From Trichosphaerium sp. ATCC 40318 (lineage: Eukaryota; Discosea; Flabellinia; Trichosidae), in NCBI GenBank assembly GCA_038496445.1, contig JALMLS010000138.1, forward strand, positions 62,001 to 126,000: a stretch of DNA of 64,000 bases, read 5' to 3'. The translations under genes were made by a program, and so were the position numbers. Each line of letters opens with the position of its first letter. Within the stretch, counting starts at the first letter, position 1. The notes under the pieces are model-generated. The model saw only the letters and a program-made list of their open reading frames with translations. It was not told the DNA's origin and searched no databases. Shown piece after piece: positions 43,090 to 57,800 of the stretch.

Positions 43090-45437
43090 TTATTGAGCTA
43101 CAACAATAAGATAGAGCAAATAGTAAGGCATCTAAGCGTTCACTACAAAATACGTTAACATTTTGTAATAACAATCTACTAAAAATAACAAACGTACTGT
43201 AAGTGCTAGAGTCTACACCACCTTCAGGGTACTCTGGAACAGTAACGACGAACTTGCTTTGAATCTCAGCGAGAGTTGCCTAAAAAGAAATTCATTAGCA
43301 ACCATTCTTCTTTCGTTGTGTCCTTCTTATGCCGTACCTCATCTACATCATCAGCTACAAATGAAATAGCCAAACCTTTGGTACCGAAACGACCAGCACG
43401 ACCGACCTAAGGAAGAGGTAAGGGACAAGCTCCAAGAGTAGCAAAACAAATGAACTAACTAAAGTTTTTTCGCTTCTTGCGCTAAAAAAAAAACTCCAAA
43501 AAACAACGTACGCGATGCAAGTAAGTATCAGTGTTGTTCTTTTCAGTTTCGTTGTAGTTCTTTGGCAAATCGTAGTTGAATACTACATTAACCTTTTCAA
43601 AATCGACACCACGACCAAAGAGATCAGTAGCTACCATAATACGGGATTTAAACTCTTTAAACTTTTTGTATTGAGCAATACGATCAGCTTGCTTCATACG
43701 ACCGTGGGTACAGATCGAAGGGAAGTTACACTCGCGCAAGAGCTTGTCGAGCATAGTTGCACGCCTATAGTCTCGAATTTAGCAATCAAACGTTTTTCGC
43801 CGTTTTGTATTTTGGAGTAACGTACCTAACTGATGAGACAAAGATAACTACTTGATTAAACTCAAGGTCATCAAGAAGAGCAACAAGTTGTCTATTTTTT
43901 TCATCCTCCTTCAATTTGATATAATACTGTTGGAGACCATCTAAGGTGAGTTTACCGTCTGAAATGTAAATTTCCAATGGCTAGAAAAAGAAGGTCAGAA
44001 TAAGTTCTCAGAGTTCCAAAAAACGCTAAGCGTACGTTGTGCATGAATTTTTTGCAAATTGGACGAATATCGTCTGAGAGGGTAGCAGAGAACATCATGA
44101 CTTGTTTATCGTGAGGTGTCATCTTAAAGATCTTCTGGACATCACGACGCATGTCTAGGAGTACAATTAAGAACAAAAAAGATAACAATAATACAAGGAG
44201 AAATTTTTTTTCGTACCGATTGTGTCTAACATCTTATCGCACTCATCAAGAATAAAATGCTTTATATTGTCAAGTTTAAGTGTTCCTTCAGTGATAAGTT
44301 GAAGAAGACGGCCTGGTGTGCCGATAATAACGTGTGGTGGCCCGTCATTCAACATTTTACGGTTTTCAACAACTGGGATACCACCGTACACAACACCTGT
44401 TTTAATATCTGGAAGGTATTTCTAGTATAAGAAATAAGTAATCAGACAAGTAACAAGAAGTAAAGAAGTAAAACCAGCAACAAAGAAATTGAAAAAAACG
44501 AAAAAAAAGCCAAAAAAAGTAAAAAAGATTATTTACCTTGAAACGACGGAACTCGGTTTCAATTTGGTATGCAAGTTCTCTTGTGTGGCAAAGAACAAGG
44601 GCAGCTACAGCTGGTGGATCTGCAGGCTCAATAACGTGCAATACAGAAAGCACAAAAACAGCTGTTTTGCCCATTCCTGATTTCGCTTGGCAAATGACGT
44701 CTGCTCCAAGGATCGTCTGTGGAATACACTCGTGTTGCACCTGGGAAGGGTGTTCGAAACTAAAATGAAGAGTTAGTTTAAAATACGAGTAAGAAAGGCC
44801 GATTTTGGAGGGTTTTTAGAGCGTGGAAGTAGAGTTGGAAAGATATTTAAAAAAAGAAAATATTTAATCGTTGAGTCTGATAAAATAACTTGTAAAGCTA
44901 TTTTACGTTCTCTTTGTTGTAGTTTGAGCTAAACGGCGAGATTTTTTTTGTAGAGTTTCAAAGCTTTCGCATTGCAGAATCTTTGGCGAGTTTTGTTTCA
45001 TTTGTTAGCTGATTTTGCTGTACGCAAGAACAATTTGGGTTAAAGTGCGTCATTACTTCAATTTTTGCTTTCAAATTAAATTATACGGCCTACGGGTTGT
45101 ATAACGTACCCAGAGTCTTCAATTGCTCTGACAAGCTCTGGTTTCAAGAGGAACTCCTTAAAGCCAGAACTGTGCAAAGTGTGTGGTATATCGCTACCTC
45201 TACACGGACAAGGAATAAGGATGATGAACTAGTTGAAAAAGCAAGATCGTCGCGAGTCTGAATAAAGCGTCGTCCGAGTGTCTGCCCACCATAACCAGTC
45301 TCTTCGCGATTTTTCTGACGTATCAATTGCTAATTTGCTTACTTTTTGGTGCTGCCTTGTTGCTTCTCTTGTGGTTGGTCATCGTCGCTGTCGTAAGCTG
45401 CTAACTCATCTAACAAATCGTCTCTTTCTGTAGCCAT
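43090..45437 (-). CDS. SUB2: DECD-box RNA helicase Sub2/UAP56 (DDX39), 422 aa
   Basis: ATP-dependent RNA helicase of spliceosome assembly and TREX mRNA export. Ten exons, phases agreeing throughout: 45437-45343, 45169-45110, 44759-44537, 44421-44217, 44154-44036, 43980-43826, 43764-43512, 43406-43338, 43279-43198, 43097-43090. Motifs in order: Q-motif region [22 protein letters not shown], motif [12 protein letters not shown], Ib GTPGRLL, II DECD (the subfamily's hallmark), [48 protein letters not shown]. Length is close to human UAP56 (428). A short Asn/Glu-rich insert ([16 protein letters not shown]) precedes motif VI. The final exon is only eight bases, giving the end STYTQ. The start is the first ATG, followed by an acidic N-terminus ([15 protein letters not shown]) as in relatives. 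Confidence 0.95.
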
Positions 45438-45871
45438 GTTGTAGTAGTAGAAGTGAAAAAATTCTAAATGACTTGAGTAAACGTCTACTTTAAGTCCTGG
45501 TCTACTACGCCGTTTAGAACGTAATAGCCTAGGCGTTGGGCGGCTGTGGAAGAAACAACGGACAAATTATGTAAAAACTGCTAGTATGTTTGCTTTAACC
45601 GTTGACTTCGGCGCAATCTCATCGATATCAACAATATGAGTGTTTTCTGAGTGCATTCCGTGTCAAGTCTGTCTCAATTGAATTTCTTATGCGTTCTGGG
45701 TTCGTCTTGAGAGCTTGGTGATGGCATCACGCAATGCCCAAAAAACTGAAAAGGAAAGAAGTAATCTATCCTTAACTGCGCGTCACTAAAAAAAGCTACC
45801 GCACTAACATAAAGACGCTTGTCTGGGCAATATATCAAGTTGTTTTAGAAGCGCCTCTCGCACTTGTAACT
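45438..45871. promoter_or_regulatory. Bidirectional promoter region, Sub2 / giant Ig-like gene
   Basis: The 434 bases between divergent start codons. It contains GGCGTTGGGCGGC near 45530, GC-rich for this window, but no box I can name. No CACGTG was seen. Confidence 0.45.
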
Positions 45872-48800
45872 ATGAATAATAGCGAGAGAAAAAGAAGACT
45901 ACCAATAACGCTTCAGGTTAGTATCTGTACCTATATTAAACCAATAGAAACGATTTACAGCAAGCGCCGTTTCGCGAAATGATTTTCTGTTTTTAACTAA
46001 CAAAACATTACAGGTTATTGTCCTAATACTGGCTACAATATGCCTTCAAGGTACATATCAAAGAAAATACAGGCTTTTGATCAATTTCTGTTTATTTTTG
46101 ATAAACTCGCGGGTAAACTCCCTAACAGTTGTAGTGAACGCTGTTGCAAGCATATTAAGCACCAGCCAAGTGTTTTCGAACCCAATACTAAATCCCCCAA
46201 CTTTAACGGCTTCGGGTAGACTTGCTGATTTAACATTTCGTATAACAGTGAACGAGCCATGTCAATTGGTATGTTTTTGTGTAAAGATATTCAACACAAC
46301 GTTTGGTAGAATTGTAAACAAAAAATCACCTAAATTTAGAAGTTGTTTACCTTCTAACTTTATAATCAAAGTCTGGCCCAGCTCCATACGATGATTCAGA
46401 TAATATAACAGTAGTATCAAACACAGGAGATGCTATAGGGCTATTATTCACGTCACAAGACTCAAGTATTCCTCCATCGGGAGAGATAACGAATGTTCCT
46501 TTTCAAATGAACTTTCGTTATACATTACCTAATACACCAGAGAATTATACACTCGTTACTTTCACTGTAAATGAAGGATTTTGTATTTCTCCTGAAGGCC
46601 CCAGTGATGCTTCTTCGGAGTCTCATCCAGTAGATTTCTTACCACCTCAAGTATCTACTGTTGTGGCTCAGCAATTAGTACGACGTTGCTACTGATATCG
46701 ATTTATTGAGCTTTTTTTTTTGTTTGGATTTTTTTACATTGCAATACTAAATTGGCTTAGAATGGAGATCCTATTGTATCTGGTATTGCTGGATCTACTC
46801 TTAAGGTAGTATTTAATATTGAAGAAGAAAATTTCGTGTTGTTCGATGACACCATTGGAGGTGCTCAGAAGGACAACCTGAGAATTGGTAATAGTTAGTA
46901 ATTTTTATCATTCTAATTTAGTGTGTAGTTGACAATGGCGCTGCAGAGACTCTTAATTCTACGGAACTAGAATCGATTGTAACGTCTGTACAAGTTACTA
47001 CTACTACTGTTGCGTTTGATTTGGATTTTTCGGGTACACCACCTGATGACTCTTCATCGTACACGTTTAGTTTAGTAGATGATACTGTAAGTACTTTAGC
47101 TTTTTTTTGTTGTCAGAAGTATGTCATACAGCTTTCTTATACAGTATTTTAGACGCCTCTCACTGATAGCGCTGGGAATACTTATTTAGAAACACGTGAT
47201 GGACAGCGTCTTACTATATTAGTTGATAACAGAAAGCCTGTTCAAACAAGTTTTGTTGCTCTTCCTGATTTTTTTCAAAATTTGGTATGTTATCCCTGAA
47301 TGTTTTCTTGCTTGTTGACTCTTGTGTTAAAAGGGGAAATTGCCAATTCAATTTCGTGTTGTGGCTACCTTCTCAGAAGCTCTTGGAACAATATCAGGAG
47401 CTGATCTGGTATTGAGGTCTGAGTCTGGTGAAATCATTTCAGATTCTTTGAGTACGTACTTGGATGTTTTTTTTTGTTCTTAATTCTATTCTTAGCTACT
47501 GTTGTCCATGCGTTTCAAGGTGGCACGACACATGAGTTTCGTGTTACTGTCTCAACTACAGCTACACCTACAGTGAATATTGGGTTGTATCTACCTACAA
47601 TAACAGACGCTCAAGGGAATCTTTACGAAGACCCAGAATTTGGTATTTTGGGACAATATGTTGACTTGGATCTTATCGTACGTCGATTTCTGATATTAGT
47701 AGTGACTTTACACCCAAAAATGAGAATTTTGGTTTTTTTTGGGAGCTAGGCTTTCGCCTAAAGGAGAAACCTCGCAAAAATAAGTGGTTCATTTCGTCAC
47801 TTTTACTTTCTTTTCGAAAAATAATAGAAAAGAAAACCACATTTTTTTTTTGGTCAATCGCATCGTGGTTAAATGTTGTACTTTGTTGTATTCAGTGAGG
47901 ATGCAAAATAGAGTTTGTGCTTCCTCTTTTAATAATGTAATGGCAACATAATCAACTTTCACGTGATATCTCTCAGTTCGATTCTGAGTTAAAAATAACT
48001 TCTTTGCGCAGCTCGCTATCATCCTTTTTTTTTTGTTTTGTTTCAAATGATGATGCTAATGTGACTTTTAGCTGCCGCTTATTTCCGCAACGAATCCATT
48101 AGAAGGTTCTAAGATACAAGAATCTTTTCCTCTTGTTGTTACCTTCTCTGAGCCCGTAAAGAATGCTCGAGTGGATGACTTGGAAGTTAAATTACTAAAT
48201 GGAACAGAACGTAAGGATTTTTTTTTCATTTGTTGCTTTGGCGAGTATCTTACATTTTCACTTCCTAGTTATTGATGCCGTAACAAATGTGACCATAAAC
48301 TCATTCCAAAGTCAAGTCACATGGGATATTCTCCTACCAATTACTGATGATTACGTAAGTAGTGTTAAATGCTTTTTAAAGACCTTTGTCTTTTTTTCTT
48401 CGTCGTTCAGAGATTCGATTTCTGAGTGGCACTTCTCTGTTGAAACTTATAAACAACTTCAGGACACTGTAACGTTTATTGTACCGGATGTACTTCTTGG
48501 TTCTCAAATTATTGATATTGCAGAAAATCCATTTGTTGGAAGTGTTAGAAGTGGTGGTTCTGTTAGAGGAGAACCTTTTCTTACACTTACAGTCGATTTT
48601 GCACCACCTGTATTTGATCCAAGTATACCTGCCGTTGTTTCTTCTTCTGTTCAAGGCAATCCGTTTAGTCATTCTATTGGATTTGATGAAGATGTTACTG
48701 GCTTGACTGTGGATGATTTTGTGTTAATTCAGACAGATGAAAGGTTTGTTCTTTCTTTTTTTTTCTTCGTCGAAACTCGGCGCCTCATTGGGTTTTCTTT

Positions 48801-51800
48801 TCTTGGTTGTCTTTTGCTGACAAAGACTAGTGGTAATCAACCAAGATATGAAGTGAGTGGTTTCCAAGGATCAGGAGATTCGTACTCGTTTCAGATTGAT
48901 AAGACAGCTGCTGCGAGTGATACTCAAATGTGTCAACGTGGCACAATCGGTCAGGAGACTTGGCCAATTCCTGTCAATGGCACTGCTATCGCGTGTACTA
49001 CTAGACCAGATTCTCCTGTTGGAGGCTACACTGATGTATCTGGAACACTTGACGTGTTCATCAACGGAACTTTCTCTGATACAACTGTACCATCGAATGA
49101 GTTCGTCGATTTAGGTCAAGGCGGTTCAACAAATGTCGTTTATACAATTGATCAAGCTCGCCCTGAAGTATTTGATGTATGAACGTTTTTTACTTGTAGT
49201 AGTGATCTTATTAATGTTGTGCTTAGTGCGGCGTTGAGTTGTTGGATGGAACACCTCAGAATTTAACTGATTCGCTTGGTATTCAATTTGCTATTGTTTG
49301 TCGTTTCTCTGAACCAGTTATTGATGTACCTGGGCTTGTTGCTCAAGTAAGCGATGGTGGAGACCTTTTTGAGAGTGCAGGTTCTTTTGTGAAGAATTTT
49401 ATCAGCACTTCTGATGGGTATTCAACTGGAAGGTGGGCAGTCAATCTAAAGCCAAAGTAAGTTTGTCTCTCGATAGTGTATTTTCTTATTCTTTTCTTAA
49501 GTGCCAACACTACCTCATTTGTATTCTCTTTGCCTGAGAATGAAGTAACTGATCCCCATGGTCTTGGCTTACTTCCTTACTCCGTAACTATTGGATCTGT
49601 TGACACCACGGGACCAATGATAATTGGCTTTCAAAAAGATCCTGTGACCCACCCAGACGGTAGTGTTGGAGATACTGTAGGATCACCTTTTGCTAAACGC
49701 ATGAGATTTCTGGTCAACTTCTCTGAGCCAGTTGAGTGCGTCTATTACATTATAGAAGAGCCATATGTGTGACTATTAATCTGATCAATTTTCATAGGAC
49801 TCCTGAACCTTCAGCGCTTAGTTTTACTGGATTTCAACCAGGAGATGTTGTTTCACAAGAGTTTACTTTGGATTCAGGAAACAGGTATTTTTGGGATATT
49901 GTCATGGCTGATGGTGTTACTACATCATTTACATTGACTTTTCTTGATAATCCAACCGTTTCAGTCCAAGATTTAGGTACCTAAATGCTTATAGTTTTCT
50001 TGAGGTTTTGTTTCTCTTAAATGTTGTTTGGCTAATTTGTTTTCTTTAAAACAGCGAATCCTTCGAATGGGCTTGAGAGTTTTGGTCCCTTGACTTTCTT
50101 TGTGGATTCTGCTGGTCCAGTTGCTATATCTCCTACATCAGGAGCTGATTCAGTTCGGGTGGTATGAGTTTTCAACACGATTGTGGGTTTTCTCTAACTC
50201 GATTTTTCAAAAAAGGGAGGACAAGCCGAGGAGTTTGACTTTCAAGTATCTTTTTCTGAACCGGTTACTGGGTTTGCTGCATCATCTCTGAATATCACAA
50301 AGTTGGATGGAGTATCTGATACAACGAGTTATACTGTTTCAGAACCAGTATCTTCGAGTAAGACTTGTACCTTTTTAAGAGCCATTTTTTTTTTCTTACT
50401 TTATTACGTAGACGGAGGAAATACTTGGACTTGGACTATATCAGGTGAAAACACTCCTTCAGGTGACGGTAGTCCCATACAGATTACCTTTAACGATGCA
50501 GTATCTTCCACAGTTACCGTGAGTACTGTTATTTTGAACTCAACGGTCAACTTGCTCTATCTAACCTACTTTAAAGGATACGACTGAAGAGAATTTCTTT
50601 GAGTCTACCGGATTAGTTTACAATTATGTATTTGATACTGTTGGACCTACACTCACTTCTATCGATGCTACGTCGTCTGAAGGCCCAGGTGGAGCGTTTT
50701 TAAGATCTAACACAAATATGCCTGTCCACTTGACTTTTGATGAAGTCATCGGTGTAGTTGGCCAATCAAATCAAGGAGAGTTGTTGGCCAGTCATTTCAG
50801 ATTCACTGATCCCGATAACAGTAATGCTGATGTTGATGTATCTTCGTACTTGACTATTCAAAATCCAACTTCTCCAAGTCTTGCTGATAATATAAATTGG
50901 AGAGCGGCAATAGCACTGGATGCTGTACGTGGTGGTAGACTTTTTCTTTTCGTACAAATCAAATCAAACTGTTGAAGCATACTTCTTTTGTTTTTTTTCT
51001 TATTACTATAGGATTCTTGTGTTAATTTTCTTTAGAGCGCTCCTGACGGTCAAAGATTGACTATGAATATTGTTTCAGATGATGGACTTGGATCTAATAT
51101 AACAGATGGTCCTTCTGACGCTCCTTTTGCCGCAAACGTGTTTGATTCTGAGAATAGTGTAACTTATACTTTCACTATTGATACTCAAGTGCGTTTTCTT
51201 CTCTTTTATTCTATCACAACACGTGTGGTTTTTTATGATTTCTTATTACTATAGATACCAACTATTACTACTTTCGAGCCTCAAGAACCCGTTGTTTTCA
51301 GTGTTAGTGGACAAGTTGAGAAGAGATCAAGGAAATTCAATTTTTCTGTGGCTCTTTCTGAAGACATTTTCTTTTTGAGTGCTGCTGAAGCTTTACAATT
51401 TATCACGTGTACCAATAATGCTGAAAATGGTCCTTGTCCTAGTAATGGGAGACCAGCCGTATCAGCTGATACACCTGGAGTTTCAGAAGAATCTGGAAAT
51501 TCTTGGACCTTTGATTTGGAATTTCTTGCTTTGGTATGACATTGTGAAAGGTGGATATCGCCTTACTTATTTGTTATTAGGATGGTGAAGTTACTATTGG
51601 TTATGATGCGAGTGTAGCATCTGATAGAGCAGGAAATAATTTAGCTTCAGATACAGTGTCTTACATTGTAGATATTGATGAGACTCCTCCAGATTTATTT
51701 TGTATGTTTGATGTTGTCAACATGTTTGCAGATTTCTTACTTATTTGTTTAGTGCTTTCGCCTCCTCAAAGCGAAACTCAACCTGGTGTCGTGCCTCTAG

Positions 51801-54800
51801 AAATTATACTCGAGTTCAACGAGGTTGTACAAAGTACGATTGCTCACCTTCTTTGCTTTCTTTTAACTAATATTTGGTTAGATGTTGATGCAAGTGATTT
51901 GACAGCTGATAATTCATCTAAGCTTAACTTTGATGGATTTGTTGCTGGTTCGGATGGTAAATCATATACATGGACTTTCAGTAATTTTGTTGAGAATGGA
52001 GACTACCATTTTCAAGTTGCTGACTCTATCTCAACAAGTATGTGATTTTGTTATATGTTTCTTTTCTAATCTCCCTTATTTAGGTATTACTGATGTTGTC
52101 GAGGGTACTGATGCTACTAGTGGATATCCTGGTATATCTTTAGTATACTCTATCGACTCATCGAATCCGTTCATGATTCAGACAGCGAGTTTTCCAAGAC
52201 CTGAGATTTCTTTCTCTAATGGACTTCTTGGTGTTAATAAACAAGATGGTCAGTGGACGTATACAATTCAGTTTTCTGAAGATGTAAACAATGTCACAGT
52301 ATCTGTACGTCAAACTTCTTGGTTTTTGTAAAGCGGAAAAATCGTACTGACGAGATTTCCTTTGACTTACTTTTTTTTTGTGATTAGAGCATTATTTTAA
52401 CACCAGAAAATAATGTGACTGCTACTCGATCTCCTGATAGTGTAATTGCATTCAACGCACAAACATATGCTTTTGATATTCAAGTTGATTGTGAACCTTC
52501 AGGAAATCCTGCAGAGGGTTGTGAGATTATGTACGTGATTGGCTATTTTCATTTTTTTTTTTCAAATTGATGAATGCTCTGATCAAAGAGCATCGGTTAT
52601 ACACCGTTTTAAGTGGTTATTTGGTTTAACCGTATACTGATTTTTTTTCAGCTGGGCGATTTCTGTAGCTCCTGGAATTGAGGATGATTTTGGGAATGAA
52701 CTTGTTGATCCTCAAGTATTTAGATACATGATGGATTTGAAGGGACCTTCGTACCTTATTAATGAAGTCACACCTTCAAATACGACTATAATAGGATCTT
52801 CTATGGATTTCGTAGCAGTATTTGATGAGAAAGTAACAGGGGTTGAACAGAGTTCGTTCAGTACAACAACAACAGGCGATTTAGTTGTTTCATCTATGTC
52901 AGAATTTACAACTGCACCTTCAGAAGGTTTAACAGAGTTCACTTCAACTATCGTATTTGATGATGAGACAGAAGGAACATTTGATATTTGTCTAAGATTA
53001 ACTTCAGGATCAGATATCACAGATGTTCTAGAACCGTTCGTAAGTCTGCTTTCTTTTTTCTTGCTTTTATTTTGTAACGCAGTTTTTCTTGTTAAGTTGT
53101 GTCTAACTTTTGTTTTTGTTTAGTCTGATTTGAATGAGTTGCAAATAACATCAAATGAGTGTATTTTATTCACTGTTGATGTGAAGAAACCTACAGTAGT
53201 ATCAACAGTAGTCAATAACGATAATGAACCGAAGGACTTCTCATACACAGTTGTGTACGTCTTTTTTTTTTTGAGCTTCACATTTTGATTATCCACTTTT
53301 TTTCCAATCTTCGATCTAACAATCAACCACTTAGATTTTCAGAGCCACTTTCAGTTGCAGAAACATCTTTCTCAGCTGATAGCGAGAATTGTCTTGGTAG
53401 TGTAACTAGAGTCGGTACGCACAAACCGAAGCAAGTGCTATTTTTTAACACAAAAATAGTTGAATCTCCAACAACTTATCGATGGGATGTTGAGACTTTG
53501 GATAATATCAACTGTATTATCACAGCTAGTATACCAACCACAAGTGTTCAGGATCTAGCAACTCCACCAAATTCAATGGTACGTAAAGAAGGTTATTTAT
53601 ACTATTTGACAACGTTCTGATTTCTGTTCTTTTTTTTAAAGGCTTCGGCAGTTTCAGAGGCGATTGTTGTGGATACAAGAAAACCTGAACTTGTTTCTCA
53701 GGCTACTACAATACCAAGCGCTTCTGGATCACTTGGTGAATCGTTTGACGTTGTTTTGACATTTAATGAGGCTATTGGCAGCGTCACTACTTCAGATTTA
53801 GTTCCTTCTGGTATTTCTGGAACAACGGTTAGTAGTGTTTCCTTTGCGAATACACTTGGACTTTCTGGACCTTTAGTGAATCAAGCTACATTCACTATTG
53901 ATAATACAGAATCTGGAGTACTTAATCTCACATTACCTGCAGATGGTACGTTAACAAAGAAGGCAGAACTTTCAATATTGTTTTTTTTCTCCAATTAATT
54001 TTTTTCAAAGCTGTTCTTGATGTCGCTTCTGTTCCTAATGGTAATGAACAAATTGAAATCAGTTATACCATTGATGTGTCTCAACCACAAGTGATCAATT
54101 CTTCATTTGCAAATGACGCTCATCTATCAACTGGATTCACGTGGACATTAACTTTTGATGAGTCTCTTGATTCACCGAATGTTACTCCTGTTATCGTTCC
54201 TTCAGATCCTAGTATATCTATTATACAGAGTGGTTTTTCTGCTAATACTATAGATTTTACAGTGGATGCTCAGAGTGGAGTTGATTTAGTTTATAATATT
54301 TCTATTCCTGACAGTAGTGTATCAGACACTGCAAACCCTGCGAACGGAAATGAGGCTTTTGATATTTCCTTTCGTGTTGATACAACTCGACCTACTGTTT
54401 CTTTTGAGCCTACTTATTTGGTTCAGCGAGGGGCCTTTGAGCTTGTCGCTGTATTTTCCGAGCCTGTTAATAATGTCCAAAGTACGTTTTATACGAGAAG
54501 ATGTAGGGTTTTTTTTCTTACTTTTTTCTTAGCTTCTTGCTTGAGTATTATCTCACCTGAATCCGTTGTTATTGGCGCTATATCAATAAATGTTGATCGT
54601 ACTAGATTCACATGGCCATTGAATTTTACAGTTTCTACAAATGAAGATATTACAGCTGATGTACAACTACTGAATAGCGGCTCTTGTAACAACATTCACG
54701 ATGATGCCTCCCCAGGTACTTCTTTTTTCTTGTAAAACCGAGGCAGCTGCAAGACAAATGAGGGCCTTCAAATTGTAAAATTTCGTTAAAATCTCGCAAT

Positions 54801-57800
54801 AATGACTCAGAAAACTGCAATGAATTCTCTTGATCATTGCTAATGCTGCATCATATTTTTTTTTTGTATCGAATTTGGCAACTCCTTGACCTTCTTGTTT
54901 AGTAAATAACTTCTTGGATAATTCTGGTGCTGTCACATACACTATTGACAGAGCACCACCTATTGTTGATGAAACAGCTGGAACAAGTGGTTTTATCACA
55001 CCTTCAGATCCAACTGCTGGACATCCTGACAATGTTGTGTTTACAATGCGTTTTACAGAGGAAGTTCAAAACGTTGTTTCAGAATCTCTTGAACAAGTTG
55101 GTGGTACTGGAAGCTTGGAATCAGCTACTCTATTATCATCACCAGATAATAGAACGTTTTCATGGGTTTTAGTATTTAACGTTTCAGGTCCAGTTGTTCT
55201 GCAGGTAAACGTTGCTTTTTGTTTTTCTTCCCTTTCCTTTTTAGTCCTTTTTTTTTGTTGCTTTCTCGTTGTTCCTTCAGTGCTCCTTATAACCTACGAT
55301 TGAAACTACTTGAATTCTATTGGTTTAGTTTATGAACGATGATTCTTATGTTTGTTTAGATAACTGATGATAATATTGTTGATTTCGCTGGAATTCCAAA
55401 TGCATTTGATGTTTCAAGCGCTTATGAGTTTAACCTCAATACTGACTTTAGACCACCTATAGTAGTAGCCTTTGACCCTCCTGAAACTCAAATTCTGGAG
55501 AATAGTCTTAACTTGTTGGTTACCTTTGACACTGTACGTCTTAACGTCTTTCATTTTTGTGCTGATAGACCCTTGGTTTTCTTTCCTTAGTGGCTTAGTT
55601 GCTCACTAAATATCTCTTTAGGCTGTGAGTATTACAGCAGACCCTATTGTAATTACATACATTGATGGTGCTGAAGGAACTATCATTGGTAATACGTTAT
55701 CTGGTAACGATGGACAATCTCTTTTGTTCCGTTTGGCGTTTACAAGAGGAGGTAATGTAAGCATTGCGCTGGTGCCTGGTTCTCTAAGGGATAGAGCTCT
55801 TACTCCTAACATATACAATAGTGTACGTATTTTTGAACTGATAAATAACTGAACTTATCACGTGCCGTAACATAACACAGTACCAAACAATCATTTTTTT
55901 TGTTTTGTTCTGACTTTTTTCTTATAAATTGTATTTAGACTGACACGTTCAACTTTATTATTGATGATATTTCTGCTCCTATTATTGAGAGTTATACACC
56001 CATTGCTGAAAATAGACCTGGTATTCGTGTTCCTCTTAACCTCACTATGAGCGTTAATTTCGATGAAACTGTTACTGGTGTAACATCAAACGATTTGGTC
56101 ATTTCAAACAGTTTGGCTGGTACTGTAAGGCTAGCTGATGGACAAGATAGTTCAACAGTAGCTCAGAACTTCACTTATGAAGTGAATTTCCAAGAAGAAG
56201 GAGAAGTAGAAATGGTTATGAATGCAGGTTCTATTGTTGATACTTCTGCTCGAACTGGAGAGAATCCTTTTGCTGGAGGAGATCCTTTCTTCTATCTAGT
56301 AGATAACACCCCTCCTTCCTGTTTTTCAACGCCCGTTTCTGGTCAAACATTACCTTCTAGTCTTGTTTGGACTGTTGTTTGCAATGAACCTCTTGTTGTA
56401 AGTCTTCTTTTTCTTTCTTCTTTTTTTTCTTTTTCTTGAAGTCTGACACTTTTTAAGGAACAAGGAGGTTCAGAATTAAGTGCTACAAGCGCTTTACTTG
56501 ATGGTACTGCTGTTGCAAGTGGTTTGCCTACATTCTCGTCGTCTCCTTCAGGAAATACATTCACCTATGAATGGACCTTTGCGTTCAACACATCTGGTAC
56601 TGCAAACTTGTCTCTGGGACTATCTCCGCTAGTTGAAGATACCGTTTACTTCAGAGCAAACCCACTCACTGCTATAACCAATCTATATAACATTGACAGA
56701 ACGCAGCCAGAGATCATTGGTATGTTACTTTTATTTCGCTGTTTCTTTGCATAATTCTTCTTTCTAGATATTTCTCCTCAGGAGAACTTTAACTACCCAG
56801 CTTCGTTCAACTTATCAGTCATTTTCGATGAACCTGTGGCTTCTCTATCAATAGCATCTCTTTCACTATCTCTAGATGGTGCTGTAGGTACAAAACAAAC
56901 CACAAACTTGATTAAACGAAAACTATAAGGGTTACTTATATGCTTTATTTTAGGTGTTGTACAAGACTACTTTTCTCCTGTTGCCAACTCCAGCGATTTA
57001 TCTGCTGGGCCTTATACATGGTCTCTGCAGTTTACTCAGGGAGGTAACATGTCTGCAGAAGTATTAGGAGTAGGTGTACTTGATGCAACATCTAATGTGT
57101 TCATTGGATCAAGACAGTATGATTATCATATTGATTTAACCCCGCCTGTTGCTTCTGTTGCGCCAAGTGTTAACGCAAGTTCTCCTCAAAACATAGGAGC
57201 AGATAATAACTTTACCATCCAAGTAGTATTTGATGAAGATGTGCGTTAAGCAAAAACTTTTGGTTTGACAAAGGAGGTTTTTGCTAAATAACTTTATAGG
57301 TTAACAATGTCGAAGATCAAGTGTTGGATGTAACACCTGACATCATATTGAACAGAGATTTTGAAGCTTTGTCACCTTCGGTGTATCAATGGACTTTTGA
57401 GTTACCTTCAGATGTAAATGAGACTATAGTACTTGGTATCACAAACCATTCTATCAGCGACAACACTGTTGTGCGTTCATCTTTGTTTACCTTTTTTCCA
57501 AGCCTTTTGGATACAAAATTGAGCTTTGCTTTCTTTTCTTATTGTCACCGTGGTACCACAATCACGTGATAATACAATCGGATTTTGTTGTTGTTATGAA
57601 CAAGTCTTGCTTATGATAATGCGTTAGGGAGCACCCAACTTATATGCAGGAAACGCTGAACTTGCTACTATTACACTTGATAATCTTAAACCTACAGTTT
57701 TATCTGAGACTCCTCTTGACCAATCTCGTCAACCAATATCTTTCTTGGTTACTAAAGAGTTCTCAGAGGATGTTATTGGTGTATCAGAAACTGACTTAAC

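Noticed and set aside
42599-43174. 191-codon open frame on the minus strand
   Set aside because: It has no ATG at its start, overlaps exon 1 of eIF3f on the same strand and is continuous with the Sub2 frame only if the last intron is retained. It is cysteine- and phenylalanine-rich without motifs.
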